Part shown: positions 1 through 6,427 of the stretch, piece by piece
Position numbering within the stretch: the first letter of the stretch is position 1
Layout: each line of letters starts with the position of its first letter
DNA from: Bradyrhizobium centrolobii
GTDB taxonomy: Bacteria; Pseudomonadota; Alphaproteobacteria; Rhizobiales; Xanthobacteraceae
Direction of reading: 5' to 3'
Assembly: GCF_001641635.1 (NCBI RefSeq)
Contig: NZ_LUUB01000079.1
Location: forward strand, 81,818-117,905
Length of the DNA: 36,088 bases
Notes under the pieces: generated by a model
What the model was told of the DNA's origin: nothing
The model's input: only the letters and a program-made list of their open reading frames with translations
Database searches by the model: none
Program-made: the position numbers and the translations under genes

Positions 1-6
1 CCGCCG

Positions 7-153
7 TTAGTGGCGGAAGTAATACGTAATCGAAACCGTAATCGCAAAACTGATGAGCCAAGCCAAGGCGCCGGGCAGACCGGGGCCGAAGATTGGCTCT
101 TTCGGCTTTTCTCGATCCGAACTCCAATTCTGAGGCTCTAGATCAACGTCCAT
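7..153 (-). CDS. Possible small membrane protein (48 aa)
   Basis: A short minus-strand frame encodes a polar N-terminal half (MDVDLEPQNW...) and one hydrophobic segment at about residues 29-45 (ALAWLISFAITVSITYYF) that ends in RH. This looks like a single-pass membrane protein with a tiny cytoplasmic tail. Its ATG lies at 153, interlocked with the ATG of the plus-strand transglycosylase at 152, so the two genes would be divergent with almost no space between them. I see no clear Shine-Dalgarno sequence. The plus strand here shows only a basic, low-quality open frame that stops at 141. The call rests on the convincing transmembrane pattern alone; function unknown. Confidence 0.4.
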   Translation of the reverse strand: MDVDLEPQNWSSDREKPKEPIFGPGLPGALAWLISFAITVSITYYFRH

Positions 154-871
154 GGCGCTATCTGATCTGATCGTTGGGGCTGAGAGCGGCGGCGACGCCA
201 ACGCCACAAATCCGAATTCGTCCGCGACAGGCGCCGGCCAGTTCATCAATTCGACTTGGCTGTCCATGATCCGGCAGCATCGGCCGGATTTGGCTGATGG
301 GAAAAGCGATCAAGAAATCCTCGCGATGCGGGGTGATCCGAACCTCTCGAAAGAGATGGTTGACGCCTACGCCGCTGACAACCAAGCCATCCTACAGAAA
401 AACGGCCTGCCGGTCACGTCAGGAAATACCTATTTGGCCCACTTTGCCGGCCCTCAAGGCGCAGTCAAGGTTCTCCAGGCCGATCCAAACGCGCCAGTTG
501 GCTCGATCCTCGGGGATGCGGCAGTCAAGGCCAATCCGTTCCTGGCCAAGATGACCGCAGGGGACTTGCAGGCGTGGGCAGCGCGGAAGATGGGCCAAAG
601 TCCCTCCCAACCCCAACCCGCACAGGCGAGTCCCGCAAGCGCGCCTGGCGCCCCTTTAACGCTGCCCTCGGCTCCCGCGCCGATCTTCCCGCAGATGGCT
701 CAGGCACAGGCCCCCCAGCAGGCAGCCCCGGCCGACATGGGGCCGCTCATCCAGTCCCCCGAGACCGCCATGCAGGCATCCCCGATCCACTTCGCCCAAA
801 GGCGTCCCGTCAACCTTGCCGCGCTGCGAAATGCCTTGCAAGCGCGAACACCGTTCTTCTCGAAAGGCTGA
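152..871 (+). CDS. Phage lytic transglycosylase-like protein (239 aa)
   Basis: The N-terminal ~150 residues match phage tail-associated lytic transglycosylases of the lysozyme-like fold. There is an early ESGG motif (Glu11, the likely catalytic acid), then ATGAGQFINSTWL, a RPDLADG segment and NTYLAHFAGPQGAVKVL. Such proteins cut the glycan strands of peptidoglycan, and in phages they open the wall locally during DNA entry. The last ~85 residues are rich in Pro, Ala and Gln and look like a flexible linker or attachment tail. It lies 5 bp upstream of the tail fibre gene on the same strand, which fits a virion-associated role rather than free endolysin activity. There is no signal peptide. The ribosome site is weak; ATG 152 is the only start that keeps the whole domain. 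Confidence 0.8.
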   Translation: MALSDLIVGAESGGDANATNPNSSATGAGQFINSTWLSMIRQHRPDLADGKSDQEILAMRGDPNLSKEMVDAYAADNQAILQKNGLPVTSGNTYLAHFAGPQGAVKVLQADPNAPVGSILGDAAVKANPFLAKMTAGDLQAWAARKMGQSPSQPQPAQASPASAPGAPLTLPSAPAPIFPQMAQAQAPQQAAPADMGPLIQSPETAMQASPIHFAQRRPVNLAALRNALQARTPFFSKG

Positions 872-876
872 TCTGA

Positions 877-1899
877 ATGTCTCTCCAATTCTATAACTGG
901 TCGCGTAACGCTGGCGACAATGCAACGGCGGATAGCAACGTAAATTGGGCGGAGGGCCAATCACCGTCCAGCGTCAATGATTCCGCCCGCGCTATGATGA
1001 GTTCCACCGCCGCTTTCCGAGACGACATTGCGGGCGCGATTGTGACGGCCGGGACTTCGACCGCCTACACCGTCTCAAGCTACCAGGTGTTTGATACGCT
1101 GGCGCATCTGAACGCGAAAGCCATCGCATTCACGCCGCATACGACGAACGGAGCAACCGTCACGCTCAATGTGGACGGTCTTGGAGCTAAGCCGCTTCGG
1201 TCGGCTCCGACCGTCGAGCTCCCGGCGGGCGTGATCGTGCAGGGCACCCCGTATATTGCGACCTATAATAACACAGATGGCGCATTCTATCTTCAGGGCT
1301 TTTACGGAAATCCCTATAATATCATGATCGGCGCGAGCATTGACTATTGGGGCACGACTGCTCCGAATAGTTCTTTCGTGCTTTCCTATGGTCAAGCGAT
1401 TTCGCGCACCACTTATAGTACCCTGTTCTCGCTGGTTGGTACGACGTACGGCACCGGAGATGGTACGACGACCTTCAATATTCCAGATATTCGCGGACGA
1501 GTAATTGCCGGCATGGATAACATGGGAGGCGTTGCAGCAGGGCGCATTGGTACTGTTGTAACTGACAGCGGCACGATCGTGGGAACATCGCTCGGATCAG
1601 CCGGCGGGTCTGCAACCCACGTTCTTACGGGCACAGAAATGCCGGCGCATAGTCACGCGAACAGCCTGAGTGATCCGGGCCACACTCACGTTGAAAATAT
1701 TCCATATCCAGGCGGTGGTAGCGCTTATGCCGGCTCGGCCGGATCGAGCGCGACCGCCCAATTTTTGCCCTCCACGACGCCGAGTACAAACTCTGCTACG
1801 ACTGGCATCACCATCAATAACGCCAATGCGGGCGGTGGCGGCGCTCATGCGATCCTGCAGCCCACCATCCTCGCCCTGAAGCTGATCCGGATTATCTAG
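877..1899 (+). CDS. Phage tail fibre protein with tail collar domain (340 aa)
   Basis: This is a likely receptor-binding or tail-tip fibre protein. Residues ~1-145 are a fibre-type N-terminal region beginning MSLQFYNWSRNAGDN. Residues ~148-220 form a phage tail collar domain with the usual pattern: an IGASIDYWG opening, Y-S-x-LF-x-x-x-GT-x-YG-x-GDG, then FNIPDIRGRVIAG. Near residue 257 comes a histidine-rich stretch (HSHANSLSDPGHTH) of the kind that binds metal in trimeric fibre tips, followed by a Gly/Ala/Ser-rich end. The gene directly follows the transglycosylase and ends 8 bp inside the convergent methyltransferase gene. In tailed phages such genes come late in the structural block, just before lysis, as here. 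Confidence 0.85.
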   Translation: MSLQFYNWSRNAGDNATADSNVNWAEGQSPSSVNDSARAMMSSTAAFRDDIAGAIVTAGTSTAYTVSSYQVFDTLAHLNAKAIAFTPHTTNGATVTLNVDGLGAKPLRSAPTVELPAGVIVQGTPYIATYNNTDGAFYLQGFYGNPYNIMIGASIDYWGTTAPNSSFVLSYGQAISRTTYSTLFSLVGTTYGTGDGTTTFNIPDIRGRVIAGMDNMGGVAAGRIGTVVTDSGTIVGTSLGSAGGSATHVLTGTEMPAHSHANSLSDPGHTHVENIPYPGGGSAYAGSAGSSATAQFLPSTTPSTNSATTGITINNANAGGGGAHAILQPTILALKLIRII

Positions 1900-2527
1900 T
1901 CAAAACCTTGTACAGGCGTTGATAGATGGTCGCTTCAGGCAACCAGTCTAGGACAATCGGCGCGATCCTTGCCGCCGCTGTCGCTGCCGTCGTTGGAAAT
2001 CCTGTACGACTGACGTTGAGGTTGTGGAAGCGTTCGACGGTCATGCCATGACGCGAGAACACCGCCATCAGCTCGCTGTGAGTAAAGTACCTGCGGAACT
2101 TGTTTTCCCCAATGATCGGGGCGGACATAACGAACACTTTGCCAGCGTGCTCGCGTGCGATCTTCGCGAAGAATGCGTCCTGTTCTTCGGGCGACAGGTA
2201 GTAGATGCATTCGAGGGCTGCGATCACATCAAAGCCCTTGAACGAGGTCTCTAGGAAATCTGAGATCTTGAACGTTGCATTTGGCAGGCCGCGTGCTTTG
2301 GCGCGGTCAATGGCCACGCTGCTGATATCGACTGCGGTAACGCTCTTTGCGTCGCCAAAGACGGCGGCGGTCAAATGGCCTTCGCCACATCCTAGTTCCA
2401 GAATGTATCGCCCGCGAACCGTCTCGCGTAGCAGGCGCCTAAACACTCGATCCCTGAAACTCGCGTGCGAGAGTTTCCACGGGTCGGGCTTGGCATAGAA
2501 CTGATCGAATTCGACGGCAGTGCGCAT
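1892..2527 (-). CDS. NodS-like SAM-dependent methyltransferase (211 aa)
   Basis: This is a class I SAM-dependent methyltransferase. The N-terminal FDQFYAKPDPWKLSHASF pattern and motif I LELGCGEGHLT (near residue 40), followed by the acidic VTAVDIS strand, resemble the NodS family, whose founding member N-methylates the chitooligosaccharide backbone of Nod factors. Motif ALECIYYLSPEEQ matches the NodS LSEVLYYL region. ATG 2527 is chosen because GGAAGG lies just upstream; a TTG at 2542 is the alternative. The gene sits alone on the minus strand between the tail fibre and the endolysin, with 8 bp tail-to-tail overlap with the fibre gene. That is typical of a moron, a cargo gene with its own promoter. 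Target unknown: phage or host surface glycan, DNA or small molecule are all possible. Confidence 0.75.
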   Translation of the reverse strand: MRTAVEFDQFYAKPDPWKLSHASFRDRVFRRLLRETVRGRYILELGCGEGHLTAAVFGDAKSVTAVDISSVAIDRAKARGLPNATFKISDFLETSFKGFDVIAALECIYYLSPEEQDAFFAKIAREHAGKVFVMSAPIIGENKFRRYFTHSELMAVFSRHGMTVERFHNLNVSRTGFPTTAATAAARIAPIVLDWLPEATIYQRLYKVLTR

Positions 2528-2587
2528 TCCAGAGCCTTCCAAGGCCGGGATTCTATCCCCTCAACCTCAAGAAGTGTCAACCCAAAG

Positions 2588-2662
2588 ATGAAAACCAGTC
2601 ACAAGGTGGCTGGCGGCAGTGCTGCCGTCATTGCCGCAGCGATCACGGCCCGGACCCCCTGA
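2588..2662 (+). CDS. Tiny ORF before the endolysin (24 aa), possible lysozyme signal-anchor remnant
   Basis: The frame runs MKTSHKVAGGSAAVIAAAI-TARTP and stops one base before the ATG of the endolysin, so translation could be coupled. A short basic N-terminus followed by a Gly/Ala/Ile-rich weakly hydrophobic stretch resembles the signal-anchor start of GH24 phage lysozymes, which usually continue into a catalytic WEG motif. Here the frame stops exactly where such a domain would begin. It may be a remnant left when a GH108 enzyme replaced a GH24 one, or a leader peptide. The ribosome site is poor and no independent evidence supports expression. Confidence 0.35.
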   Translation: MKTSHKVAGGSAAVIAAAITARTP

Positions 2663-2663
2663 A

Positions 2664-3446
2664 ATGACCGCTGAAAACTTCTCAGATTGCCTCCGGAGGG
2701 TGCTTATCCACGAGGGTGGGTACTCAAACGACGCCGACGACCCCGGTGGCGCCACGATGTGGGGCATTACCCACATCGACTATGACGCCTATCGTCGCCG
2801 GAAGGGGCAGCCACCCCAGGACGTGCGCCGCATGACGGTCACAGAACGCGATGAGATCTATCATCGCAAATACTGGATCGGTTCCAGGTGTGACGAACTT
2901 CCCTCAGGCGTCGATTACTGCGTCTTTGACGGCTCAGTCAATTCTGGAGTGGCTCAGTCCACCAAGTGGCTCCAGCGCGCCCTTGGCGTGACGGTTGACG
3001 GTTATATCGGGGATCAGACGCTTCTCGCCGCATCCCATGTCGATCCTGACAACCTGATCAAGGACATCTGCGCTCAGCGTCGGCGATTCCTCCAGTCGCT
3101 TCGCACCTTCAAGACGTTCGGTCGCGGCTGGATGCGTCGCGTTAATGAGGTCGAGAAGGCCGCGACAGCGATGAGTGAAAACCCGAACGACAGGCCACCC
3201 GATACCGGGGCAAAGGCCCCTCCAAAGGATATCAAAGGAGCGCCTGTAGGAACTGGAACGGCGGCTGGTGGCACAACTATCACGACGGTCCTGGCCAGCA
3301 TCGTCCAACAAATCCAAGACACGCTAGCGCCCTATAGCGACACGCTGAGCGCAATCAAATATGTCCTGTTTGCTGCGGCCCTCATCGGACTCGGTATCAC
3401 TGCTTACACAATCTGGAAGCATGAGCAGGTGAAGGCGGTTTCATGA
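2664..3446 (+). CDS. GH108 endolysin with C-terminal membrane anchor (260 aa)
   Basis: This is a glycoside hydrolase family 108 N-acetylmuramidase, the enzyme that cuts host peptidoglycan at lysis. The family signature is at the N-terminus: LIHEGGYSNDADDPGGATMWGIT with the probable catalytic Glu17 in HEGGY. The helical lysozyme fold follows (YHRKYW, FDGSVNSG), then a PG_binding_3-type region ending near FGRGWMRRVNEVEKAA. A Pro/Gly/Thr linker leads to a hydrophobic helix at about residues 231-250 (YVLFAAALIGLGITAYTIW), so the product is probably held in the inner membrane until the membrane is depolarised. ATG 2664 is used; the frame is open further upstream but those residues lack family similarity. 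It overlaps the inner spanin by ATGA. Confidence 0.85.
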   Translation: MTAENFSDCLRRVLIHEGGYSNDADDPGGATMWGITHIDYDAYRRRKGQPPQDVRRMTVTERDEIYHRKYWIGSRCDELPSGVDYCVFDGSVNSGVAQSTKWLQRALGVTVDGYIGDQTLLAASHVDPDNLIKDICAQRRRFLQSLRTFKTFGRGWMRRVNEVEKAATAMSENPNDRPPDTGAKAPPKDIKGAPVGTGTAAGGTTITTVLASIVQQIQDTLAPYSDTLSAIKYVLFAAALIGLGITAYTIWKHEQVKAVS

Positions 3447-3709
3447 ACATCATCCTGAGGTGGCTTCTCGATCTAGCGAAGCCATATCTGTTTCAGATCA
3501 TCATCTATGGATCAGTCGCAGCCGCCCTCGGGGGCGGTTTTTTGTATCTCAAGGTTCACTATGAAAACGTCGGCTACGCCAAGGCTATTTCCGCAATAGC
3601 GGCGAAGGACAAGAGCGCGCTTGATGAGGTCAACAATGCCAAGAAAATGGTTGATGAGTGCTACGCTGCTGGTCGTAGCTGGGACGTCACTAGCGGGTTG
3701 TGCGACTGA
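3443..3709 (+). CDS. Inner-membrane spanin-like protein (Rz analogue, 88 aa)
   Basis: One N-terminal transmembrane helix (about residues 13-35, YLFQIIIYGSVAAALGGGFL) is followed by a short periplasmic segment rich in Lys, Ala and Asp (AKAISAIAAKDKSALDEV) that can form a helix or coiled coil. This is the architecture of i-spanins, which join the inner and outer membranes after the wall is degraded. The position directly after the endolysin with an ATGA overlap, and the presence of a lipoprotein gene starting inside it in another frame, strongly support this reading. It is shorter than lambda Rz. The sequence itself is not diagnostic, so the call depends on topology and gene order. Confidence 0.7.
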   Translation: MNIILRWLLDLAKPYLFQIIIYGSVAAALGGGFLYLKVHYENVGYAKAISAIAAKDKSALDEVNNAKKMVDECYAAGRSWDVTSGLCD

Positions 3710-3983
3710 CCGGCAATTCGCAACGCTGTCTAACGGCGCATGCTCTGCCTTTCCGCGCCCTGAATATCAGGTGAAGGGCAGGACATCTTACGATCAGCGC
3801 TGGGCAGATGAAACGACAGAAGCCGGCGTTGCTGGGTGCCATTGGAGGCGCCCGAAGGCTCGACCGGCTTCGCTCGACAAGCCCCCATCTGTAACCAACA
3901 AAGCTCCTGAGCCCGGCAAACCAGCGACATTCAAGCAGCGCTGGTTCGATAGGTTCAAGATGCATCGGAAATTGTTCCGATGA
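3636..3983 (+). CDS. Outer-membrane spanin-like lipoprotein (Rz1 analogue, 115 aa)
   Basis: The N-terminus MPRKWLMSATLLVVAGTSLAGC is a lipoprotein signal peptide with lipobox L-A-G-C, so Cys22 would be lipidated and the protein carried to the outer membrane. The mature part is rich in Pro and Lys. The start lies inside the i-spanin gene in the +1 frame, the overlapping arrangement of Rz/Rz1 pairs. ATG 3636 is preferred because GAGGT stands 6 bp upstream; ATG 3624 and TTG 3621 are possible longer starts. At 115 residues it is longer than many Rz1 proteins. Its stop overlaps the next gene by ATGA. Confidence 0.7.
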   Translation: MPRKWLMSATLLVVAGTSLAGCATDRQFATLSNGACSAFPRPEYQVKGRTSYDQRWADETTEAGVAGCHWRRPKARPASLDKPPSVTNKAPEPGKPATFKQRWFDRFKMHRKLFR

Positions 3984-4165
3984 CCACAGGTGACGCAGTG
4001 AACAAATCCGCCACGGTAGCCGCAATCTCTAGCCCGTGGTGGCTCCCGGTGCTCCACAAGGTTTCAGATGGGGCGGCGCTCGTACTCCCCATCCTCGGCG
4101 TTCTTTGGCTCCTGATCCAGATGTTCTGGTGGATCTACAGCCGCATCAAGGGGAAGGCTGTATGA
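3980..4165 (+). CDS. Small membrane protein, holin candidate (61 aa)
   Basis: A polar N-terminus with a short WWLPVLH segment is followed by one strong transmembrane helix at about residues 31-53 (AALVLPILGVLWLLIQMFWW) and a basic tail RIKGKAV. Small size, a single helix, a charged C-terminus and location within a lysis cassette fit a holin, which permeabilises the inner membrane to time lysis. It could equally be an antiholin or an unrelated membrane peptide. It is linked by ATGA overlaps on both sides. The GGGGAAGG within its last codons is the ribosome site of what follows. Confidence 0.55.
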   Translation: MTTGDAVNKSATVAAISSPWWLPVLHKVSDGAALVLPILGVLWLLIQMFWWIYSRIKGKAV

Positions 4166-4551
4166 ATGCCGCCACTCTGGTTTCTCTACTGGGTGGCGTC
4201 TTTTCTCGTGGTGGCCGCCGTTCTCGCGCTTGTCTCCTGGGCCTGGGAATGGTGGCTCTGGCGGCGGGAGAAGCCGTAGCCCACGACCACAACCATCCAG
4301 AACTCAGCGATTGGTTCCGGTCTCTGCACAGCAAGGGCGACGCCTGGTGCTGCAATGGCGACGACGCTGACATGGCGGAGTGGGACACGATGGGCGGTCG
4401 ATACCGAGTCCGCATTGACGGTCAATGGATCGACGTTCCGGATGATGCGGTTGTGGAAGGGCCAAACCGAGTAGGCGGGGCGCGCGTCTGGTCTTGGTAT
4501 CAGGACGGCAAGCCCGCTGTGCGCTGCTTCCTGCCGGGGTCGATGATCTGA
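4162..4551 (+). CDS. Secreted cysteine-containing protein of phage/rhizobial type (129 aa)
   Basis: The first ~40 residues contain a basic stretch (RGGRRSR) and a hydrophobic core (ACLLGLGMVALAAGEAVA), a plausible signal peptide cleaved before HDHNHPELSDW. The mature part has conserved-looking motifs GDAWCCNGDDAD, YRVRIDGQWIDVPDDAVV and AVRCFLPGSM, with three cysteines that could form disulfides in the periplasm. I recognise this as a small secreted family seen in Bradyrhizobium and relatives, function unknown. ATG 4162 overlaps the preceding stop (ATGA) behind a GGGGAAGG ribosome site; ATG 4249 would give a shorter product with a poor signal peptide. A second, fully membrane-like ORF occupies another frame at 4166-4279. 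Confidence 0.75.
   Translation: MNAATLVSLLGGVFSRGGRRSRACLLGLGMVALAAGEAVAHDHNHPELSDWFRSLHSKGDAWCCNGDDADMAEWDTMGGRYRVRIDGQWIDVPDDAVVEGPNRVGGARVWSWYQDGKPAVRCFLPGSMI
4166..4279 (+). CDS. Overlapping-frame small membrane protein (37 aa)
   Basis: Read one base out of phase with the secreted protein, this frame gives MPPLWFLYWVASFL, then VVAAVLALVSWAWEWW and LWRREKP: one long transmembrane helix with an aromatic belt and a charged C-terminal tail. Its ATG begins directly after the TGA of the holin candidate, and the same GGGGAAGG ribosome site is 8 bp upstream. The topology resembles small holins, antiholins or accessory lysis peptides. Both frames in this stretch look like designed protein, which is unusual. 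The alternative is that only the secreted protein, initiated downstream, is made. Confidence 0.5.
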   Translation: MPPLWFLYWVASFLVVAAVLALVSWAWEWWLWRREKP

Positions 4552-5295
4552 ATGGGGGTAAAACTCCTATTCCTAGACATCGAGACAGCGCCAATTCTCA
4601 TGACCTCGTGGTCAATGAGGAGCCCAGAAGCCTCAGCGGTGTGGGTCGAACGAGACACATTCATTCTCATGTTCTCCTACAAATGGGCACATGAGAAGCA
4701 AGTCAGGACGGTCTGCCTTCCTGACTTCCCTCGTTACAAGCGCAGCAAATTTGACGATAAGGATTTGTGCGGTGTGCTTCATCATCTCATGGATGAGGCG
4801 GACATTATCTGCGCCCACAACGGCGACGCCTTCGACATTAAGAAGGTCAACAGCCGGCTCATCGTCAACGGGTTCGGTAAGCCAAGCCCGTTCAAGACGA
4901 TCGACACCCTGAAGATTGCCCGAAGCGCATTCAAGTTCGATAGCGCCAAGCTGGACAACATCGGGCGGTATCTCTCTGAGGGTCGCAAGATCCCCAACAC
5001 CGGCGCGGATCTCTGGCGTGGCTGCGTTGAGGGAGACCTGAAGTCGTGGGAAACCATGCGCCGCTACGGCAAGCAGGATACGGCTTTGCTCGAGCGCGTG
5101 TATCATCGCCTCAAGTCGTGGGCTCCGAACCATCCGAACCTGAACCTCTACAAGGAATATCGGGACCGGGTTGGCTGTCCAACCTGCGAGAGCACAAACA
5201 CGCAGCGTCGCGGAATCGCTGTGAAGCAGGCCTATAAATATTACCGCTTCCAGTGCCGCGACTGCGGGTCTTGGTTCACGGGGATGAAGGTATGA
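4552..5295 (+). CDS. DnaQ-fold 3'-5' exonuclease with C-terminal zinc ribbon (247 aa)
   Basis: The three exonuclease motifs of the DnaQ/RNase T superfamily are visible. ExoI is LFLDIET near residue 7 (metal ligands Asp9, Glu11). ExoII is CAHNGDAFDIKKVN near residues 88-101. ExoIII is RRYGKQDTALLERVYHRL near residue 173, with the Y-x3-D pair. The C-terminus carries CPTC-x(n)-CRDC, a four-cysteine zinc ribbon likely to bind nucleic acid. It resembles the predicted ribonuclease H-like exonucleases of phages and of YprB. It would trim single-stranded ends during phage DNA processing, repair or degradation of host nucleic acid. The start follows the previous stop (TGAATG). Confidence 0.8.
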   Translation: MGVKLLFLDIETAPILMTSWSMRSPEASAVWVERDTFILMFSYKWAHEKQVRTVCLPDFPRYKRSKFDDKDLCGVLHHLMDEADIICAHNGDAFDIKKVNSRLIVNGFGKPSPFKTIDTLKIARSAFKFDSAKLDNIGRYLSEGRKIPNTGADLWRGCVEGDLKSWETMRRYGKQDTALLERVYHRLKSWAPNHPNLNLYKEYRDRVGCPTCESTNTQRRGIAVKQAYKYYRFQCRDCGSWFTGMKV

Positions 5296-5399
5296 AACAG
5301 AGGCGCAAACTGAAAAAGTCGCGGCACTATCACCTCGCAGACGATGCCGAATGCGTCTTTGATTACGAACTGCCCGAATGGCTCATTGGTGGTGACTGA
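5292..5399 (+). CDS. Tiny phage ORF, basic then acidic (35 aa)
   Basis: ATG 5292 overlaps the exonuclease stop (ATGA) and the TGA at 5397-5399 abuts the next ATG. The product starts with a basic run (MKQRRKLKKSRHYH) and ends with an acidic, aromatic half (DDAECVFDYELPEWLIGGD). I do not recognise it. It is supported by the unbroken chain of start-stop overlaps from 2664 to 5854, which suggests translational coupling along one transcript. It could be a small nucleic acid- or protein-binding peptide. Confidence 0.5.
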   Translation: MKQRRKLKKSRHYHLADDAECVFDYELPEWLIGGD

Positions 5400-5576
5400 A
5401 TGACCCGCAAAGTTGTCCATGTCGACGACGGGGAATGGGTAACGATCTCATGGAGGAAGCAGCGCGAAATGTGCTGCGGATGCGGCTTAGAGCATGACGT
5501 TGATTATCGCGTGGAAGACGGAAAACTTCAGTTCCGCGCTATAAGACGTGGCAAGCCCAGGGTGAGGCCTGAATGA
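5400..5576 (+). CDS. Small cysteine-rich phage protein (58 aa)
   Basis: The frame begins directly after the preceding TGA and ends in ATGA with the DUF4406 gene. The product carries a compact MCCGCGLEHDVDYRVEDGKL motif: three clustered cysteines and a nearby histidine that could bind one metal ion, in a small beta-type domain (GEWVTISW, LQFRAIRRGK). Small cysteine-knuckle proteins like this are common among phage accessory genes, but I know no defined function for this one. Confidence 0.6.
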   Translation: MTRKVVHVDDGEWVTISWRKQREMCCGCGLEHDVDYRVEDGKLQFRAIRRGKPRVRPE

Positions 5577-5854
5577 AGGTGTACCTGGCAGGCCGCATAA
5601 GGGGCAGAGCGAACTACTTCGAGGTTTTCGCTGCTGCGGCTGACGATCTCCGTAAGCAAGGCTTCGAGGTCTTCAACCCCGCAGCCGCGAACCTCGAAGG
5701 AGCGCCGCTCAACAAGATCATGGCCTATCTGCTGCCGTATCTCTGCCTAGAGGCCGAAGCCATAGCCTTGTTGCCTGGCTGGTGGCGCAGTGGGGGCGCT
5801 CGCATAGAATATCTGCTCGCCCGGTATCTAGGACTGAAGATCATCAAGCTTTGA
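5573..5854 (+). CDS. DUF4406 nucleoside deoxyribosyltransferase-like protein (93 aa)
   Basis: It opens with MKVYLAGRIRGRANYF and later has AIALLPGWWRSGGARIEYLLARYLGL. These are the two hallmark segments of the DUF4406 / nucleoside 2-deoxyribosyltransferase-like fold: the glycine-rich sugar-binding loop and the G-A-x-x-E helix with its likely catalytic Glu. Relatives in phages may act on modified or free nucleosides, although activity is largely untested. It closes the chain of overlapping genes that begins with the endolysin. Its 3' end overlaps by 27 bp the end of the convergent gene at 5828-6043. Confidence 0.75.
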   Translation: MKVYLAGRIRGRANYFEVFAAAADDLRKQGFEVFNPAAANLEGAPLNKIMAYLLPYLCLEAEAIALLPGWWRSGGARIEYLLARYLGLKIIKL

Positions 5855-6043
5855 CCGCGCAAACTCCTGCGCCTGCTCCTTGGCCGTCTCCTGGTCACCC
5901 TGCTCGGGCCTGAGCCGGCGGCCGGCGATGTCGTCCCAATAGAAAAACCGAGATTCTCTTCCGTCCGCAAACCTGACCTCGAAGCTCCCGCAGTCCGGGA
6001 CGGCTTCATGCTTGATGATGCGTACGGGATCGCCTTCTGCCAT
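5828..6043 (-). CDS. Small conserved rhizobial protein (71 aa)
   Basis: The sequence MAEGDPVRIIKHEAVP-DCGSFEVRF-ADGR-SRFFYWDD-IAGRRLRPE belongs to a small protein type that I recognise from Bradyrhizobium and other Rhizobiales genomes, where it is usually annotated only as hypothetical. The N-terminal half is a beta-strand pattern (SFEVRFADG, RFFYWDD) and the C-terminal third a charged helix (DQETAKEQAQEFARSKLDDL). It is cytosolic, with no signal or membrane segment. It begins the minus-strand set facing the lysis block. Function unknown. Confidence 0.7.
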   Translation of the reverse strand: MAEGDPVRIIKHEAVPDCGSFEVRFADGRESRFFYWDDIAGRRLRPEQGDQETAKEQAQEFARSKLDDLQS

Positions 6044-6057
6044 GCCTAGGGCTCACG

Positions 6058-6083
6058 GGATCGCGCCAGAGGTGACGCGATCC
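6058..6083. repeat. Inverted repeat GGATCGCG / CGCGATCC
   Basis: Two perfect 8-bp arms are separated by 10 bp (CCAGAGGTGA). The repeat lies between the end of the HTH gene and the start of the small gene at 6043, both on the minus strand. It could be a weak terminator for the HTH gene or a protein-binding site near the promoter of the small gene. No T-run follows on the minus strand. Confidence 0.4.
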
Positions 6084-6098
6084 ATTGTGAGGAGAAGA

Positions 6099-6365
6099 TC
6101 AGGCGGCCTTGCGCTTCTTCGCGCTGGCCCGAAGGATCTCGAGCACGGTCTTCGGGTCTGTCTTGATGAGCATCAAGTAGGCCCGAAGCCCTCCTAGGGG
6201 ACGCGTGCGTCCTTGCTCCCAATCCCTGATCTGGTTGATGGTGAAGCCGAACTCGGCCGCAAAATCGTCCTGCGAAAGGCTCAGCTTCTTGCGAATATCG
6301 CGGACGTCGATCTCCGGCGGGACATAGAGCTTGGCAGGCTTCGCGTTGCCGCGCGCGATCTCCAG
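6099..6365 (-). CDS. HTH-domain (HigA/Cro-type) regulator without a canonical start
   Basis: The frame encodes KLYVPPEIDVRDIRKK, then LSLSQDDFAAEFGFTINQIR-DWEQGRTRP and LGGLRAYLMLIKTDP: a Cro/C1-type helix-turn-helix of the antitoxin-like regulator family that usually begins some 10-15 residues before the ARGNAKPAK segment. The frame is open back to a TGA at 6402-6404 but contains no ATG, GTG or TTG before the domain. The given start is a CTG at 6365 (LEIARGN), giving 88 residues. Either CTG is used, or the 5' end has decayed and the TGA is a nonsense mutation. Such proteins repress their own promoter or pair with a toxin. It is oriented away from HicA. Confidence 0.5.
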   Translation of the reverse strand: MEIARGNAKPAKLYVPPEIDVRDIRKKLSLSQDDFAAEFGFTINQIRDWEQGRTRPLGGLRAYLMLIKTDPKTVLEILRASAKKRKAA

Positions 6366-6427
6366 CGCGAGAAGGCGAGGGAGGTCGCGGAGCTGCGGCG
6401 GTCAGAGCTGATCGTGCTCGAGATCGA

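Noticed and set aside
2664..3446. Longer start of the endolysin at 2619
   Set aside because: The extra 15 residues (MLPSLPQRSRPGPPE) lack family similarity, and ATG 2664 fits the known N-terminus of GH108 enzymes.
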